From the NCBI GenBank assembly GCA_018806915.1, contig JAGKQI010000047.1, forward strand, positions 1,612,001 through 1,676,000: 64,000 bases of DNA, in the 5' to 3' direction. The notes beneath the pieces are model-generated. The model worked only from the letters and a program-made list of their open reading frames with translations, was not told the DNA's origin and did no database searches. The stretch is from Phytophthora colocasiae. Lineage: Eukaryota; Oomycota; Peronosporomycetes; Peronosporales; Peronosporaceae. Of the stretch, positions 19,648 through 29,691 are shown piece by piece; position 1 is the first letter of the stretch; every line of letters begins with the position of its first letter. Position numbers and translations under genes: made by a program.

Positions 19648-22343
19648 TCAGTGCTGTAGGTTCGGGTGATCGGTGGCCAATGCGCCGTATTTGGATGTGA
19701 CGTACGACGTCACCTCCTCAGGGAGCTGCACCTTCTCGTGAGGGTGCTTGCAGGAACGAAAACTGCAGCCAGTCTGCGTCTGACTTCGCAGGCAGATCGC
19801 CTTGCCGTTGTGCGTGAGGATTAAGCGCAGGATGTGCGGTGGAACCGGGGATGTAGTTGTCCGTTCCCGACGCTGTCGACGCGTATTGAGATGGGATCCA
19901 GTCGCAGCGGAAGACCCACTGTGTACCCAAGTCCGAATTAGCGCCCGTTCAATGACGTGGCGCACCATGCGAATAGAATCCGGGGAATCATGGGCCATGA
20001 TGCTACGGGCATCCCTTTCCAGAAGAGAACCATGCCGACCATCGTTAATGGTGTTGAAAAGCACCGTGAAGACGTGCGAATACAGGTTAATCACAGCGTG
20101 CACCAAACTGTCCGGGGCGTCATCATACAATCCAGCGAGAGAGTCCGTGTGTACCGCGTTGAACACCGAGGCTACGGCTCTCGGATACCATTCAACAGCT
20201 GCCCCTTGAAGACAGTACAGAGTGGCACGTAGATCTTCCATAGTACGGATGCTCTCGACCGGACTCGTATCTGCCGAAGCCCATGTCGCTGGGTCGTGCT
20301 GCACTGCTCTCCCACCACCAGCATCCGCTGCCGGCGGCAGGAAATGATCCAATTGACGCGTTCCAAAGTTTACCGCGAACAACATTTTTGCTGTCACTTT
20401 CGTGACCCGATACTGACCACGCCTCGTTTCCCTTTGCTGGATTGTTGAGACCCGGTCTTGCCAATTGAGGCGCCAAAACGATGTTAGTTCAGATGCAATG
20501 TACCTACCCGCTGGTCTCGGACCAACTTGAGCCGTCTGATGCACGTTCACTTCCGCTGCGGATGGTCGCAATGCCGATCCTCCTGTCTGGAACTCAGTCG
20601 GCGCGATGAACCGCTCCTGGATGCGGTCGTCATATCTCCACTGGCCCTGTCGAGGTGATGACGAGGGCGCCAAGTATCGAGGAGACTCCTGTCTCTGGCT
20701 ACGGCCGTGCTCGAGTCTGGGACTGTCCCAATAGCTATGTGCTATGGCAACTCCGTCACGGGGGGGTGCACGGCTACGGCCGTCGTCATATCCACTAGAC
20801 CTGGTGTAGGAGGGATCCCCGTTCGGATGGAGCCCGTGGTTCGGCGGCCGTCCCTGCCTCGGTGTGTGGCTGTGGTCAGTACGCTGAGGGCGGCCTGATG
20901 GTGTTCTGCGGCCGCGTGATCGTGAACGTGATCGGCTACGTGATCGTCTCTCACGAGATAGACGGCTGGAGGCCGGGCTACGGCTGCGGCTTCGATGTCG
21001 GTGTGCACTGTCGGTATGCACCTGAAGATGAGGTGGACCTTGAGGGCTGTGAGGTGATGGCTGAGACGGCTTGGCCTGCGAACGTTGACGCAGCACTTGT
21101 TCCTGCAATAGTTGTTGACTCGCCGCCTGTGCAGCAAGCATCTGTTGAGTAGTCTTCGTGAGCTCCAAGATCGCCGTTAGCACTGCGTCTGCCGCGGGCG
21201 GTGCCGTAGGAACCGGCACATCCAAAGCCGCCGGTGTAACCGTTGCTGCCGTCGCGGGCTCGGCTGGATTAGTAGACATCGCCGCCCTCGAAACGTCCGA
21301 CGGTTCGGGGCGAGGTTGCGCCAGTGGAGTTGCCTGAAAGTTGCTCAGCTGAATGATCTGAAACGACAGAGGAAGAGGCCGTCCTTCGAGAGCCCCGTGG
21401 CCAAGATCGTCGAAGGAGACTCCTCGTCGCTGTCGACGTCCATGTCCATACGTGTCGAGAGTTTGGGAGGTCCCAAGAACTGCTTAGTATACTGCCATTG
21501 TGTTATGGTAATGGCCCGGCCAAACTCCGTCACCACAGCAATCGACTCCGAGCCGAAGTACACTGTAGTGTCCGATCCTGCTGGTACGAACGTGTCCTTG
21601 AATAGTTTCTGTAGATCTGCATCGGGAATGTCCGGCACAGCTAGTTCCTTCCATCGCGAACGAAAGCGTCGCGCACGTTGGTTGGGTCTGGAGTTAATAG
21701 GAACTCCATGACACCAGTCGACCATAAACTCGTCTCTCTCCACTCGAGCTTGCCATGCGGCATCACATGGGATCAATACGTACACCGGACTGTCTGTAGC
21801 CCGATGCCGTATCTCCACGAAGCATACGAAACGACTTGCAGGTTGGAGCACGGCCCCGGTGGCCGTACGGAATGATAGGGATCGTGTAGTACGGTATAGT
21901 ACAATCTGACCGAGGGCGTAGGGGCCCAGCTGCACTTCCACGTAATGGCGAGGGCCATTGTCTTCCTCGGCTACGAAGCACGTGTGAAAGCGCACGAACC
22001 GGTATAGCATCAACAGGGGACGCTCGTTAATCTCGTCTCGTAGGTTCTCGTCCGGGCGAGTCAGGCGCGTGTAGGGAATAAGCACGTCGGTCTCAGCCAA
22101 TCTGTTGAGCCCCGCCGGGCGCGGGGGGCATGTGTCGAATTCGCTCGGGTAGAAGATGAGCTCGCACATCCAGCCAGATCTCCGAGAAGAGTCGTCCACG
22201 ATGAAGTCACAAGCGGTATCCGGCGTGATGTGGCGTGGCTCGCGTAGGCGGACGTAAATGGGCCCGTCCCATGAGCCGTCCGACAGCTCATGGGGGAACT
22301 CAAGGCGTACGATAGCCTGACGCCGGCTGTCTGCGCGCGACAC
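19648..22343 (-). pseudogene. Gag-like protein, DIRS unit 2 (1-bp deletion)
   Basis: It corresponds to the 898-codon frame of unit 1, but CCGTCCCTTC (14575-14584) reads CCGTCCTTC here, near 21385. The lost base ends the N-terminal part after 332 codons. The remaining 543 codons (from the Met at 21279) stay open and contain the RS domain, the helical region and the CCCH finger. Confidence 0.8.
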
Positions 22344-22360
22344 CGACGCTGGGGGGGTTC

Positions 22361-22536
22361 ATTTTCGCGGGAGCCCGGCTCCTTTCTCCGTGGACTATGT
22401 GTCCAGGACTATGTGTCCTTCCTTGCGCTGGAACACTTGCTGTTCAGCCAGCGAACTCGCGAATGCCGTGAGTTTCGCCTTTCCTCGGAAACATCCGGTT
22501 CGCTTCGCCGCCTAACCGGTTCACCGAACCGTGCAC
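22361..22536 (-). repeat. DIRS A repeat (A1, 5' outer end)
   Basis: This 176-bp repeat forms the 5' edge of the array in coding orientation. Similarity stops at the bases GTGCAC, and unrelated sequence containing an inverted repeat follows. Confidence 0.85.
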
Positions 22537-22553
22537 CATTTGCGAAAGGCAGA

Positions 22554-22580
22554 CGTTGGAGTCCAGTATTATAGTTCTGG
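22554..22580. repeat. Left arm of 27-bp inverted repeat bounding an 11.2-kb TE block
   Basis: Positions 22554-22580 (starting CGTTGGAGTCCAGTATTATA) are the exact reverse complement of 33728-33754. Weaker similarity extends outward by about 18 of 24 positions. These could be the terminal repeats of one large element or two independent copies of a dispersed short repeat. I found no matching target duplication. Confidence 0.6.
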
Positions 22581-22994
22581 ATAAATACATTATTAAACAC
22601 ACATCATCGTATTTAGCATTGCGGTCATATGGGGAAGAGGGAACCTTACTGACACACAGCAGTACAATAATGACACAGCAAAAACTTGTAGGCACCGTAA
22701 AATCCCTGCTTCACCGCAAAGTGCTGTTGAAACACAATAAGCTGCTCAGTCTCTACTCGGCGCTGAACGCCGCGGGAAGTGCGCAAACGAGGTGCGGGTA
22801 GGTTGTATTAAGCCAATCAGCGCTCAGTATTTGGAGAAGTGGCGCACGCCATTTTCTAAGGCGCCGGACGCCACACCCGAGCGACCATGCCGAGACGTCT
22901 TTAGTGGGAGGAGAAAGCCGTCGACGTCGACGGTCCCGCGGCCGACGCCCTGCTGGAGACTTTAAAGTCATTCGACATTGTGAAGAGCCAGACT

Positions 22995-24713
22995 ATGGCT
23001 TGTACGCTTTGCGTCGGCGATGACCACAAGATGCGGTATCGCCTGGCATGCATCGAGGCAACTACTTACAACTGCGGTTGGAGAGGGAAGATCCTCACGT
23101 GCCTGGAGATCGGGAACGCCTCAATCTTTGAGTACGGGACGCATTCGTCGACCGTGTCGTCGCCGAGGCGCAAGAAGCTGAGCAGCACTCAGAAAACCTA
23201 TTGCCGAGAGCTGGCCGACAACCATCTCCGCCCGATGCGGATACGACACGCTCTGGCACGTAAATTCATCACCCCCCTAGAGGACTTGCCACCACTGAAG
23301 ACTGTACAAAACTTCGTGAACAACTACGCTCGCAATTGCTTGGAGAATCACGACCGCGTCGATGATCTGAGGGCGTGGGTGCACGAGCGTGCCTACACGG
23401 GCTCGGAGGCGATGACAGACGCATTTACTTTCGGCTGGCAGCTGGATAACATGGGGAAGCCTGTCGTAGGCAATGGATCGGGCGCCAAACCGTTCATTGT
23501 CGGACTCTCGACGAAAGCCTTGATCCTGCGGCTTACAGTGCCCCCTGATAGCTACATCCTACACTTAGATGCTACTTACAAGATGAGCCAGTGCGGATAC
23601 CCCGTGTTGGTGGTCGGAATATCCGACCGCTCGCGGCGATTTCACCTCGTTGCGCTATTTGTGATCTCACAAGAGACACAACCCGTTTTTCAGGCTGCAC
23701 TATCGGCCATTCGACGCCTGTACTATTGGGTAACGGGAAAGGACCTGCAAGTGAACTACGCGATGGCAGACGGCGATAAAGCACAGTACAATGCTCTGGC
23801 CGCCGTGTTTGGAGACAACCCAGCTTACCGTTTCCTCATGTGCTTCTTTCATGTTATGAAAAAAGTTCAAGAGCAGATTAAGACTTTTTCCTCGGGCGTG
23901 GCGGCTAGAATACTGCAAGAGGTCTACGATCTACACTTTGTGCGCACCGATATGAGCTTTTTGGAGATGCTGCGTCGAATTTTGCAACGCTGGCTGGGAG
24001 AACCTGCGTTATTTGCTTTTGCAAAGTACATGTACGCTCAATGGTTAACGGGGAGTTTTTCGATGTGGCAGGTGTTTGCCACGGCCCCTGGGTTTGCCTC
24101 CACAAACAACCCGGTGGAGACGTTCAATGCTCTATTGAAGCGTGATTACACTCTTTGTCGACGCCTGAAAATGTGTTCACTGTTGAGAGAGCTGAGCGCT
24201 TGCTGCCAGGATCAATCAAGTAGCGTGCGGGCTTTCGAGTTTGGAGGATGTCCGAGCAAAACCCTCGCGCGTAGGGTGCCGGAGTTGGTGCGTTCTGTTT
24301 TACTGGGTTTAGCCGAGGATCAAAATGTGGATACCGTGCGTGCTGGAGCCTACCCTATCCTGCGAATCATTAGTCTGCCTGCACCTCGGATTGCTGTGGT
24401 CCCCAATAAACGTAGCGAGGAAGGAATTGCCGTGTCCGCACAAATGGTGGCTAACTATGCCCGGAAAGAGGTCGAAGGTGAGCCGTGGGGGGGATGGGAG
24501 GTCGATGTGGAGCGTCAATGGTGCCCCTGTGACTATTGTTTCGCGTTCGGAACGTGTGTCCACATTCTTTTCGGTCTACGTGTCACTGCTCACGTCGACA
24601 GCACCGTTCGGGATATCCTCGTCAGCAGACGAAAGAGAAAACTTGTTAGTGCTACCGTCGTTGCTACATCTGGCCACCCCGGAGACGCTGGTCCAGCTTT
24701 GAGCTTGCAATAA
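22995..24713 (+). CDS. MULE transposase 2 with SWIM zinc finger
   Basis: It is a diverged relative of the MULE-1 transposase. Counting from the GTG at 22980, the DDE residues are Asp197 (LHLDATYK), Asp264 (YAMADGDK), the C-x2-H pair 288/291 (CFFHVM) and Glu380 (NNPVETFN). A C-terminal SWIM finger (C-P-C ... C-V-H) precedes a basic tail ending ALSLQ. The first in-frame ATG is 22995 (572 aa). An ATG at 22887 is in the same frame, but a TAG follows after five codons. The sequence between that TAG and 22995 still resembles the MULE-1 N-terminus (A-D-A-L-L-E-x-L-K-S-F), so the original start was probably lost. The catalytic residues are all intact. Confidence 0.85.
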   Translation: MACTLCVGDDHKMRYRLACIEATTYNCGWRGKILTCLEIGNASIFEYGTHSSTVSSPRRKKLSSTQKTYCRELADNHLRPMRIRHALARKFITPLEDLPPLKTVQNFVNNYARNCLENHDRVDDLRAWVHERAYTGSEAMTDAFTFGWQLDNMGKPVVGNGSGAKPFIVGLSTKALILRLTVPPDSYILHLDATYKMSQCGYPVLVVGISDRSRRFHLVALFVISQETQPVFQAALSAIRRLYYWVTGKDLQVNYAMADGDKAQYNALAAVFGDNPAYRFLMCFFHVMKKVQEQIKTFSSGVAARILQEVYDLHFVRTDMSFLEMLRRILQRWLGEPALFAFAKYMYAQWLTGSFSMWQVFATAPGFASTNNPVETFNALLKRDYTLCRRLKMCSLLRELSACCQDQSSSVRAFEFGGCPSKTLARRVPELVRSVLLGLAEDQNVDTVRAGAYPILRIISLPAPRIAVVPNKRSEEGIAVSAQMVANYARKEVEGEPWGGWEVDVERQWCPCDYCFAFGTCVHILFGLRVTAHVDSTVRDILVSRRKRKLVSATVVATSGHPGDAGPALSLQ

Positions 24714-24965
24714 CTCCAGCACCTACAATACGGCTCCCTCGTTAGTGTTTGGGTAACGTACGTGTAGCCTACAACAGACTTCATGCAATACATATGAGGC
24801 TGGGACTTATATCCAATATCCAACGTTAGACGCATTATTTCACTACACACCACATTTTGGACAAAACCTGCTGATGCACAGATATCCCGATCTTAGTACA
24901 TAATGGGAAACCTTACAGGAAGATCTAGCTGGCCATTTTGAAGATGAGGGGCGTCATTCTAAACG
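24714..24965. other. Convergent intergenic spacer between MULE-2 and SET gene
   Basis: About 250 bp separates the 3' ends of the transposase (+) and the SET gene (-). I see no terminal inverted repeat or other feature here. Confidence 0.5.
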
Positions 24966-26573
24966 TTATCTTCGTTTTTTTCCCTCTTCTTCCGCATTCA
25001 CCTGCCAGCAATCCTCACATGCACACTTAAACCAGCGTTCGTCGCCGTAGTTCACTGTAATCTCTGCCCCAGCCTTGACGTCTTTAATCATCTTCACCAT
25101 AACCTTCACCCTCGATCGATTCTGCTGCTCGACAAATGCGGCGTTGGGGTCGCAGGCGTGGCTGAAGACCCGAGTTATGCTACCGCAGTGCAGTGCATCA
25201 ACGTAGACGTACTTACGTGCTTTGGATTTTGCGTTGTAGAGTAGAGTGTACCCGCTGTTCTGCTTAACCGCTTGCTTAGCTTGACCCTCCACGATAGCTG
25301 GGAACTCGGTAAGCTCTCCGCAGTATTCCCCGAGAACGTCTCCTACGTCGAGGTTGCTGGTCGTGTACACACCCAGCCCAACGCGATGCGTATCAAAGCG
25401 TTTTAGAGTTTTGAGGGATCTTGGAGCGTTACTGCATCTCGCGCCCAAGCTGCAGCAGGTAGGAGTGCAAAACATTTCCATCAAAGCGTTGTTGCACTCG
25501 TCCATGAAGCAATCTACGGTACAGCCACACTTGTGTACAGCCCCAATGTCTTGAAATTTCACGCCATTCGTAATGCACGTTTCGATCCTCTTAATTTCCG
25601 TAGGCCACGGCACCTCTCTAAGCTTAGGACTGGAAGGTTTAGCTGTAGGCTCCGGAAATGACTCCCGCCTAGCTCTGAGGCAAATTAAGCGTGCTCTGAC
25701 TTCTGGCTTCCGCAAGAAGCTCTGAATCTGAATGGCTTTTAAAGTCTTCGCGTGGTAAATCTGGGTACCGCTTCTTGTAATGGCGCATTTTGCCAAATTG
25801 CGCCTCGCCCGCGATCTGGGCTCGTGCCAGTCCACAACGCGAGACGTCCGCTGGTGCCGCGTCTTGCGCCGTTGGTTTCGTGTTGGTACGGTTTTGACGT
25901 AGGACAATGCCTCCGCCACCTTGTCTTCAGTGATTGTAGCCGTGTTGTTCATAGCCGCTTCGTCTTCTGAGGACACTAGGTTAATAATCTGGCTAAGTGA
26001 CGATCTGTTGGAAACTGCCTCGCATCCTCGCGATACTTCGGTTGGTGTTCGTTGTGATGCCAGGTCTTTTGTCTTCGTTACGTCGATATCCATAGTGCTG
26101 GACCTCGGCAAAAGAACCAAATCGGGTTCAGGCTCTTCCGAACTCGACCCTTCCGAATGAGAGCTCTCCGAAACAATTTCCTCGCGCATATCACGTAGCG
26201 CCTGGTAAGTGGCTTCGATAGAAGCCTGTACCGCACCTTCAAGGGCCTTATTCAGTGCGCTGGACCGAGATGGAACCGAAAATGATCCTGAGGTCAGCTG
26301 AAACGTCCGTATCTTTCGCCATTTCGTTGCTTTAGGGGAGAAATCGTTGCCAAAACGGTCTCCAACACGCTTAACCATCATGTCGGCAGGTAGACCGTTT
26401 TCCATGTCGACAGAGACCGGATACTCGACGCCTTCTGTGGCATCAACTCTTGTTACTACGCCAACGCGGTGTCCTCGTGCGTCACCAGCCACGAATGCAC
26501 GGCAAAAATACTCGAGTCTAACCCCTGCGCATAGAGTCTCCGGTTGGAGCTCCGAAGCGCTGAGCCCCACCAT
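24966..26573 (-). CDS. SET-domain protein (putative histone-lysine methyltransferase)
   Basis: The 535-aa protein, taken from the Met in MVGLSASELQ, is preceded by 77 in-frame codons that look non-coding. The N-terminal 75 residues form a compact module with repeated VxVD/RVG segments. The middle is Ser/Glu-rich, then Arg/Lys-rich. An AWS-like Cys cluster (about 349-380) precedes the SET domain (about 399-515), with GLGVYTTSNL, the cofactor/knot motif SHACDPN (471-477; usually NHxCxPN, so Asn is replaced by Ser) and NYGDERW (508-514). Post-SET cysteines follow in C-x-C-x2-C form (517-522). The order resembles Ash1/SET2-type H3K36 enzymes, but specificity cannot be read from sequence. It is convergent with the MULE-2 transposase and lies inside the inverted-repeat block, so it may be transposon-associated. 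Confidence 0.8.
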   Translation of the reverse strand: MVGLSASELQPETLCAGVRLEYFCRAFVAGDARGHRVGVVTRVDATEGVEYPVSVDMENGLPADMMVKRVGDRFGNDFSPKATKWRKIRTFQLTSGSFSVPSRSSALNKALEGAVQASIEATYQALRDMREEIVSESSHSEGSSSEEPEPDLVLLPRSSTMDIDVTKTKDLASQRTPTEVSRGCEAVSNRSSLSQIINLVSSEDEAAMNNTATITEDKVAEALSYVKTVPTRNQRRKTRHQRTSRVVDWHEPRSRARRNLAKCAITRSGTQIYHAKTLKAIQIQSFLRKPEVRARLICLRARRESFPEPTAKPSSPKLREVPWPTEIKRIETCITNGVKFQDIGAVHKCGCTVDCFMDECNNALMEMFCTPTCCSLGARCSNAPRSLKTLKRFDTHRVGLGVYTTSNLDVGDVLGEYCGELTEFPAIVEGQAKQAVKQNSGYTLLYNAKSKARKYVYVDALHCGSITRVFSHACDPNAAFVEQQNRSRVKVMVKMIKDVKAGAEITVNYGDERWFKCACEDCWQVNAEEEGKKRR

Positions 26574-27191
26574 CGTCAACGTGCGTGTGCTGGACGCGCA
26601 GCCAACCGTAGCTATAGCTGCCTGACAGCCCCAGGAAGATTCTAATGTGGTGTGAAGCATTTCTAGCGGTTGTTGCCCGAACCACACGGCCACATTCAAG
26701 TAACATTGCATTTCGTTTGCATGGTGACGCAACAGCGTCACGAGTGTCTGCACTGCACAGTGTGCACGCACAGGCGTAGCCGAGAAGGGCCAGCTTGTCT
26801 GCACTGTCCGTGCGTATTGTGGGAGATGGGTTATTGTGGTGGCCAGATTTTAACAAGTGTTTATTATATTTCCTCATGGGGAAGATACAGGAAGAAACAA
26901 CAATGAGAAGATATCAATGTGGGGTCAAAAAGAATCCAGGATTAATCCTGTGTAAGCATGTAAAAATCCTGGTCAGAACAAGATTTTGCAGTGACAGCAG
27001 CGTGACGGGTCAAAAGACACGGGTAGGAAGTCTATGTGGAGGCGTAGCGTCGTTAGTCATTGTGGAGAGCTCTATGTGGAGGCGTAGCGATTTCTCCATA
27101 CAACTTCCTTAAACACCAATCTGAAATGCAAAGTAGCATGTATTGATGAACTCAATGAAAGGACAGCAGCAGAATTCAATCTCCGACGAAG
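26574..27191. other. Intergenic; short direct repeats
   Basis: No gene is supported. It probably includes the SET gene promoter at its left end. An 18-bp direct repeat, CTATGTGGAGGCGTAGCG, occurs at about 27031 and 27072. An AATCCAGGATTAATCCTG palindrome-like motif lies near 26933-26950, related to motifs found in and around the MULE-3 relic at 31.4-33.7 kb. Confidence 0.45.
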
Positions 27192-28536
27192 TTACTGGGC
27201 GATTTGGGTAGCTGGAAGCTGGTCCACTTCCTGGTCCTGGCTTGGGGGTGGAGCCTTCTCTTCGTCGTCGTCACCTGGAGGCGCTGTATTCACTTCGGGT
27301 TCATCCGAGAGCAATTTCCCTGTCTTCAAGAAGTAAAATAACTCGAAGCGACATCTGGGAAGTGCAGTGGCATTCATATCAACCCTCAGCCCACGGAAAG
27401 CAAGGCAGATAAACATCCAGCACACATAAACTCCACAGCTGAACGAATCGAACTGACTAGGGTTATTCTGCGCGACGACCTCGTACTCTCGCAGACCAGT
27501 CACCATCAGACGTGTTGCGATGGGCGTTTTTGTATGGAGTCTGTCCAAGCGGGTCGTAGAAGTAGATACGCTTTGCCTGAACCTTCACAACGATGCAGCA
27601 CCAATGTGCATTCATGAAGTTAATCGGCAGGAAAACAGTGTCGACACCTTGCTCGGCAATTTGGCTCATTAACATTGCATGCACGGACGAGTCGACCACA
27701 CTTTCGTCCACGGTCCAATTCCGTTTCTTCGATACACTCCCGATGACAAATCCGGCAAAACGACAGTATTGTGCTTCTGGGAAAGCCGCTCGCAGCAGGC
27801 CTGAATCGCAGCATCCGTGAGCCACGTGGGGGGTTGCGCACGATACAAAAGTGTGTACTTATAGCCCGCATGATAGGACAGTCCTTCTAACCCTTTGTAC
27901 GGGTACGAGTTCAACTGCCACGTCTTGCACGAGACTATGGTATTTGGCTGGAAGAGCAGCCAGTCCTTCTTCCGTAAGCCAAACGTGTAACTCAATCCCA
28001 AGCTCAACAGCAACCTTCAGATTGTCAATGCTCTTGAAAATTTCTATCTGTTTGCGAGAAAAACTGCCAATATCCTTAATTTGCACGGTTTCGATGAGAC
28101 GGTCGGGCTGGGAGGCTTGTGAGAGAGGATCGTCCACTGAAATAGCATTTTCTTGCGTATTGGCCACGGGTAATACAGCCATGCATGCCGCCAAGAGCTT
28201 AGGGGGCTACAGGTAAAATGCATCGCGATTTAAAACTGGATTCTTCATTCTCTTAAACTTTGGTTTTTTTGACTCCGCCTCAGCGAACTTAACAAGAATT
28301 CCAGACAAACGCCGTCGACATTCCAACAGACCTGGTCTGTCTCGATCTAGAGATTCCAAAACTCGTTCAAGCGTAGCGTCCCCAGATTTTTTCCGTCCAG
28401 ACTCTGAAGCTTCAAACCACTTGCGCCCTGTGTATTCATTCGAACTTGTCTTCTTCTTCTCCAGTTTTGGTCTTCCCACTTTGCGAGGTTTCGGGTTCAA
28501 CTTGATCTTCAATGTATTATTGTGGGTTCTACTCAA
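27192..28536 (-). pseudogene. Ulp1-type (C48) cysteine protease, broken
   Basis: The N-terminal part (from 28536) carries a basic AT-hook-like KPRKVGRPKLEKKK and a conserved-looking KPKFKRMKNP segment. It then meets a TAG near 28205, continues in the same frame to 27859, and then changes frame twice. The peptidase core is recognisable: His in NAHWCCIVV, Asp in YFYDPLGQ, and the Gln/Cys pair in SQFDSFSCGVYVCW. An acidic Pro-rich tail follows. It would cleave SUMO-like modifiers, but the stop and frameshifts make this copy a pseudogene. It is divergent from the unknown ORF at 28651, with 114 bp between the two starts. Confidence 0.75.
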
Positions 28537-28650
28537 AATTTTCAGGGCCGATTGGTCGAGCTCAATCGCCCGCCAATCAATCCCCTGCTAAAACGCATAT
28601 GATGTGCAACATGGGAGGGTTTCCGGCGGAAACTTTCCGCAGTCTTCAAG
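28537..28650. promoter_or_regulatory. Shared divergent promoter with inverted CCAAT boxes
   Basis: The 114-bp gap between the Ulp1 relic (-) and the unknown ORF (+) holds ATTGG at 28551-28555 and CCAAT at 28573-28577. This gives one CCAAT box facing each gene. The promoter role is inferred from the layout. Confidence 0.45.
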
Positions 28651-29653
28651 ATGGCGTCGAGGTCACCAGTGCAAGCATCCCAAGAACGAGTCCGATTGTC
28701 GCCGTATCCAGAGCGACGACGCAGCCCAGTCGCAACTGAAGTCTATCGGCCGGTGACCTCCAACATCTATCGCCTGGTCGTGCAACCAATTGTCAAGGGC
28801 ACTGTAGGCGAGCGCGACACCTCCGGAAACGAGCTTAATCCTTTCGTAGCTGGTGGAGCTTCGTTTCAGGAAATACTGGAGAAGTTTGGGAGCAATTCAG
28901 CCCTCATGTGAAAGGACGGGCAGTCAAAGTTGATGGTCCTTGGGCTCTTGAGCCTGCAACTATTGTCGATTGGACTAAGTTCATGACATTCACAGTGAAG
29001 AAGAACATCATCGATAGCGAGAAATCGGAGCAAGACTGGAAGATTTGGGTTCAATCAATGCAGGACAAGACCGTCAGGCTTCTCATCTATGATTATGGCG
29101 TTGGGTTGGGAGGAAGCAAGACCGCCAAGCTTTCCTGAAGGACTGCATCCGACCTACTGACACAGATCGGGCTGGTGCAGCTGCTGAAGTCACGCTTCGC
29201 GAGACTGTGTGCCGACTACAGGACTTATGGGGCCCAACCTACGACGGGGAAGCTGTTGTTTGGCGTATGTGGGCGAATGAAGTGGCTCGCAGTCTCGATC
29301 GCACCACATGGGATGACGCGATTCGAGCACCACCTCCTCCACGCATCTTGCGGCTCTTAAGAGCAAGTGACTCCCAGATGCAGGAGCATATTAGTGACCT
29401 TAACCGATCAACTCGTATGGTAGTCGACTGTGTTAACGCCACGATTGCTGAGGTTCGGAAGCTCCGTCATGACTGGGAGTCTTTTAGACGCCGTTTCGAA
29501 ACTTTAGAAGAGTTTCTTCAAGGTCGCAAGGCCCAAGCGGAGTCCTTCCTCCACCACATCGACCTGCCAAACCCTAGTGAAATACGAGACCCGATGGAGA
29601 ACATGGAGAACATGGAGAACATGGAGAACATTGAAGATGTTGAGCATCAGTGA
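28651..29653 (+). pseudogene. Unknown TE-linked ORF, two frameshifts, MEN repeats
   Basis: Starting at the ATG at 28651 (MASRSPVQ), the coding text runs through three frames: 28651 to about 28905, about 28908 to 29135, and about 29139 to 29653. When read together it is about 330 residues. It has an N-terminal Arg/Ser/Pro-rich segment, a middle with WxxF and GVGLGGSK motifs, a Trp-rich segment (RLQDLWGP, VVWRMWANEVARSL), a long helical region with coiled-coil character, and a tail of four MEN tripeptides (9-bp repeats at 29594-29629) followed by an acidic end. I recognise no domain. Its pairing with a Ulp1 gene suggests a two-gene mobile unit or a TE accessory module. Confidence 0.55.
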
Positions 29654-29691
29654 TCCAAGATAATTTACGTTCCTGACCAACGTAATTCGCG

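Larger units (their letters stand above)
8576..22536 (-). mobile_element. Tandem array of two DIRS-type (tyrosine recombinase) retrotransposons
   Basis: Two units of about 6.79 kb lie head to tail on the minus strand with very few differences. Reading in coding direction, the array is: A repeat (22536-22361), body 2, B repeat (15814-15742), A repeat (15741-15566), body 1, B repeat (9029-8956), A repeat (8955-8794), a 144-bp spacer, and B repeat (8649-8576). This A1-body-B1-A2-B2 order is the split-direct-repeat layout of Ngaro/PAT-like YR retrotransposons, here with a shared internal BA junction. The bodies encode a Gag-like protein, an RNase H, a reverse transcriptase and a tyrosine recombinase. 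No target duplication is seen, as expected for YR integration. Confidence 0.85.

Noticed and set aside
8576..22536. Reading the A+B repeats as LTRs of a gypsy/copia element
   Set aside because: There is no integrase (HHCC/DDE) or protease. A tyrosine recombinase with R-K-HxxR-Y is present, there is no 4-6 bp target duplication, and the outer end has the split B2 layout.
26574..26804. 77-residue N-terminal extension of the SET protein
   Set aside because: It has composition unlike the rest and no conserved motif. The Met at 26573 begins recognisable sequence.
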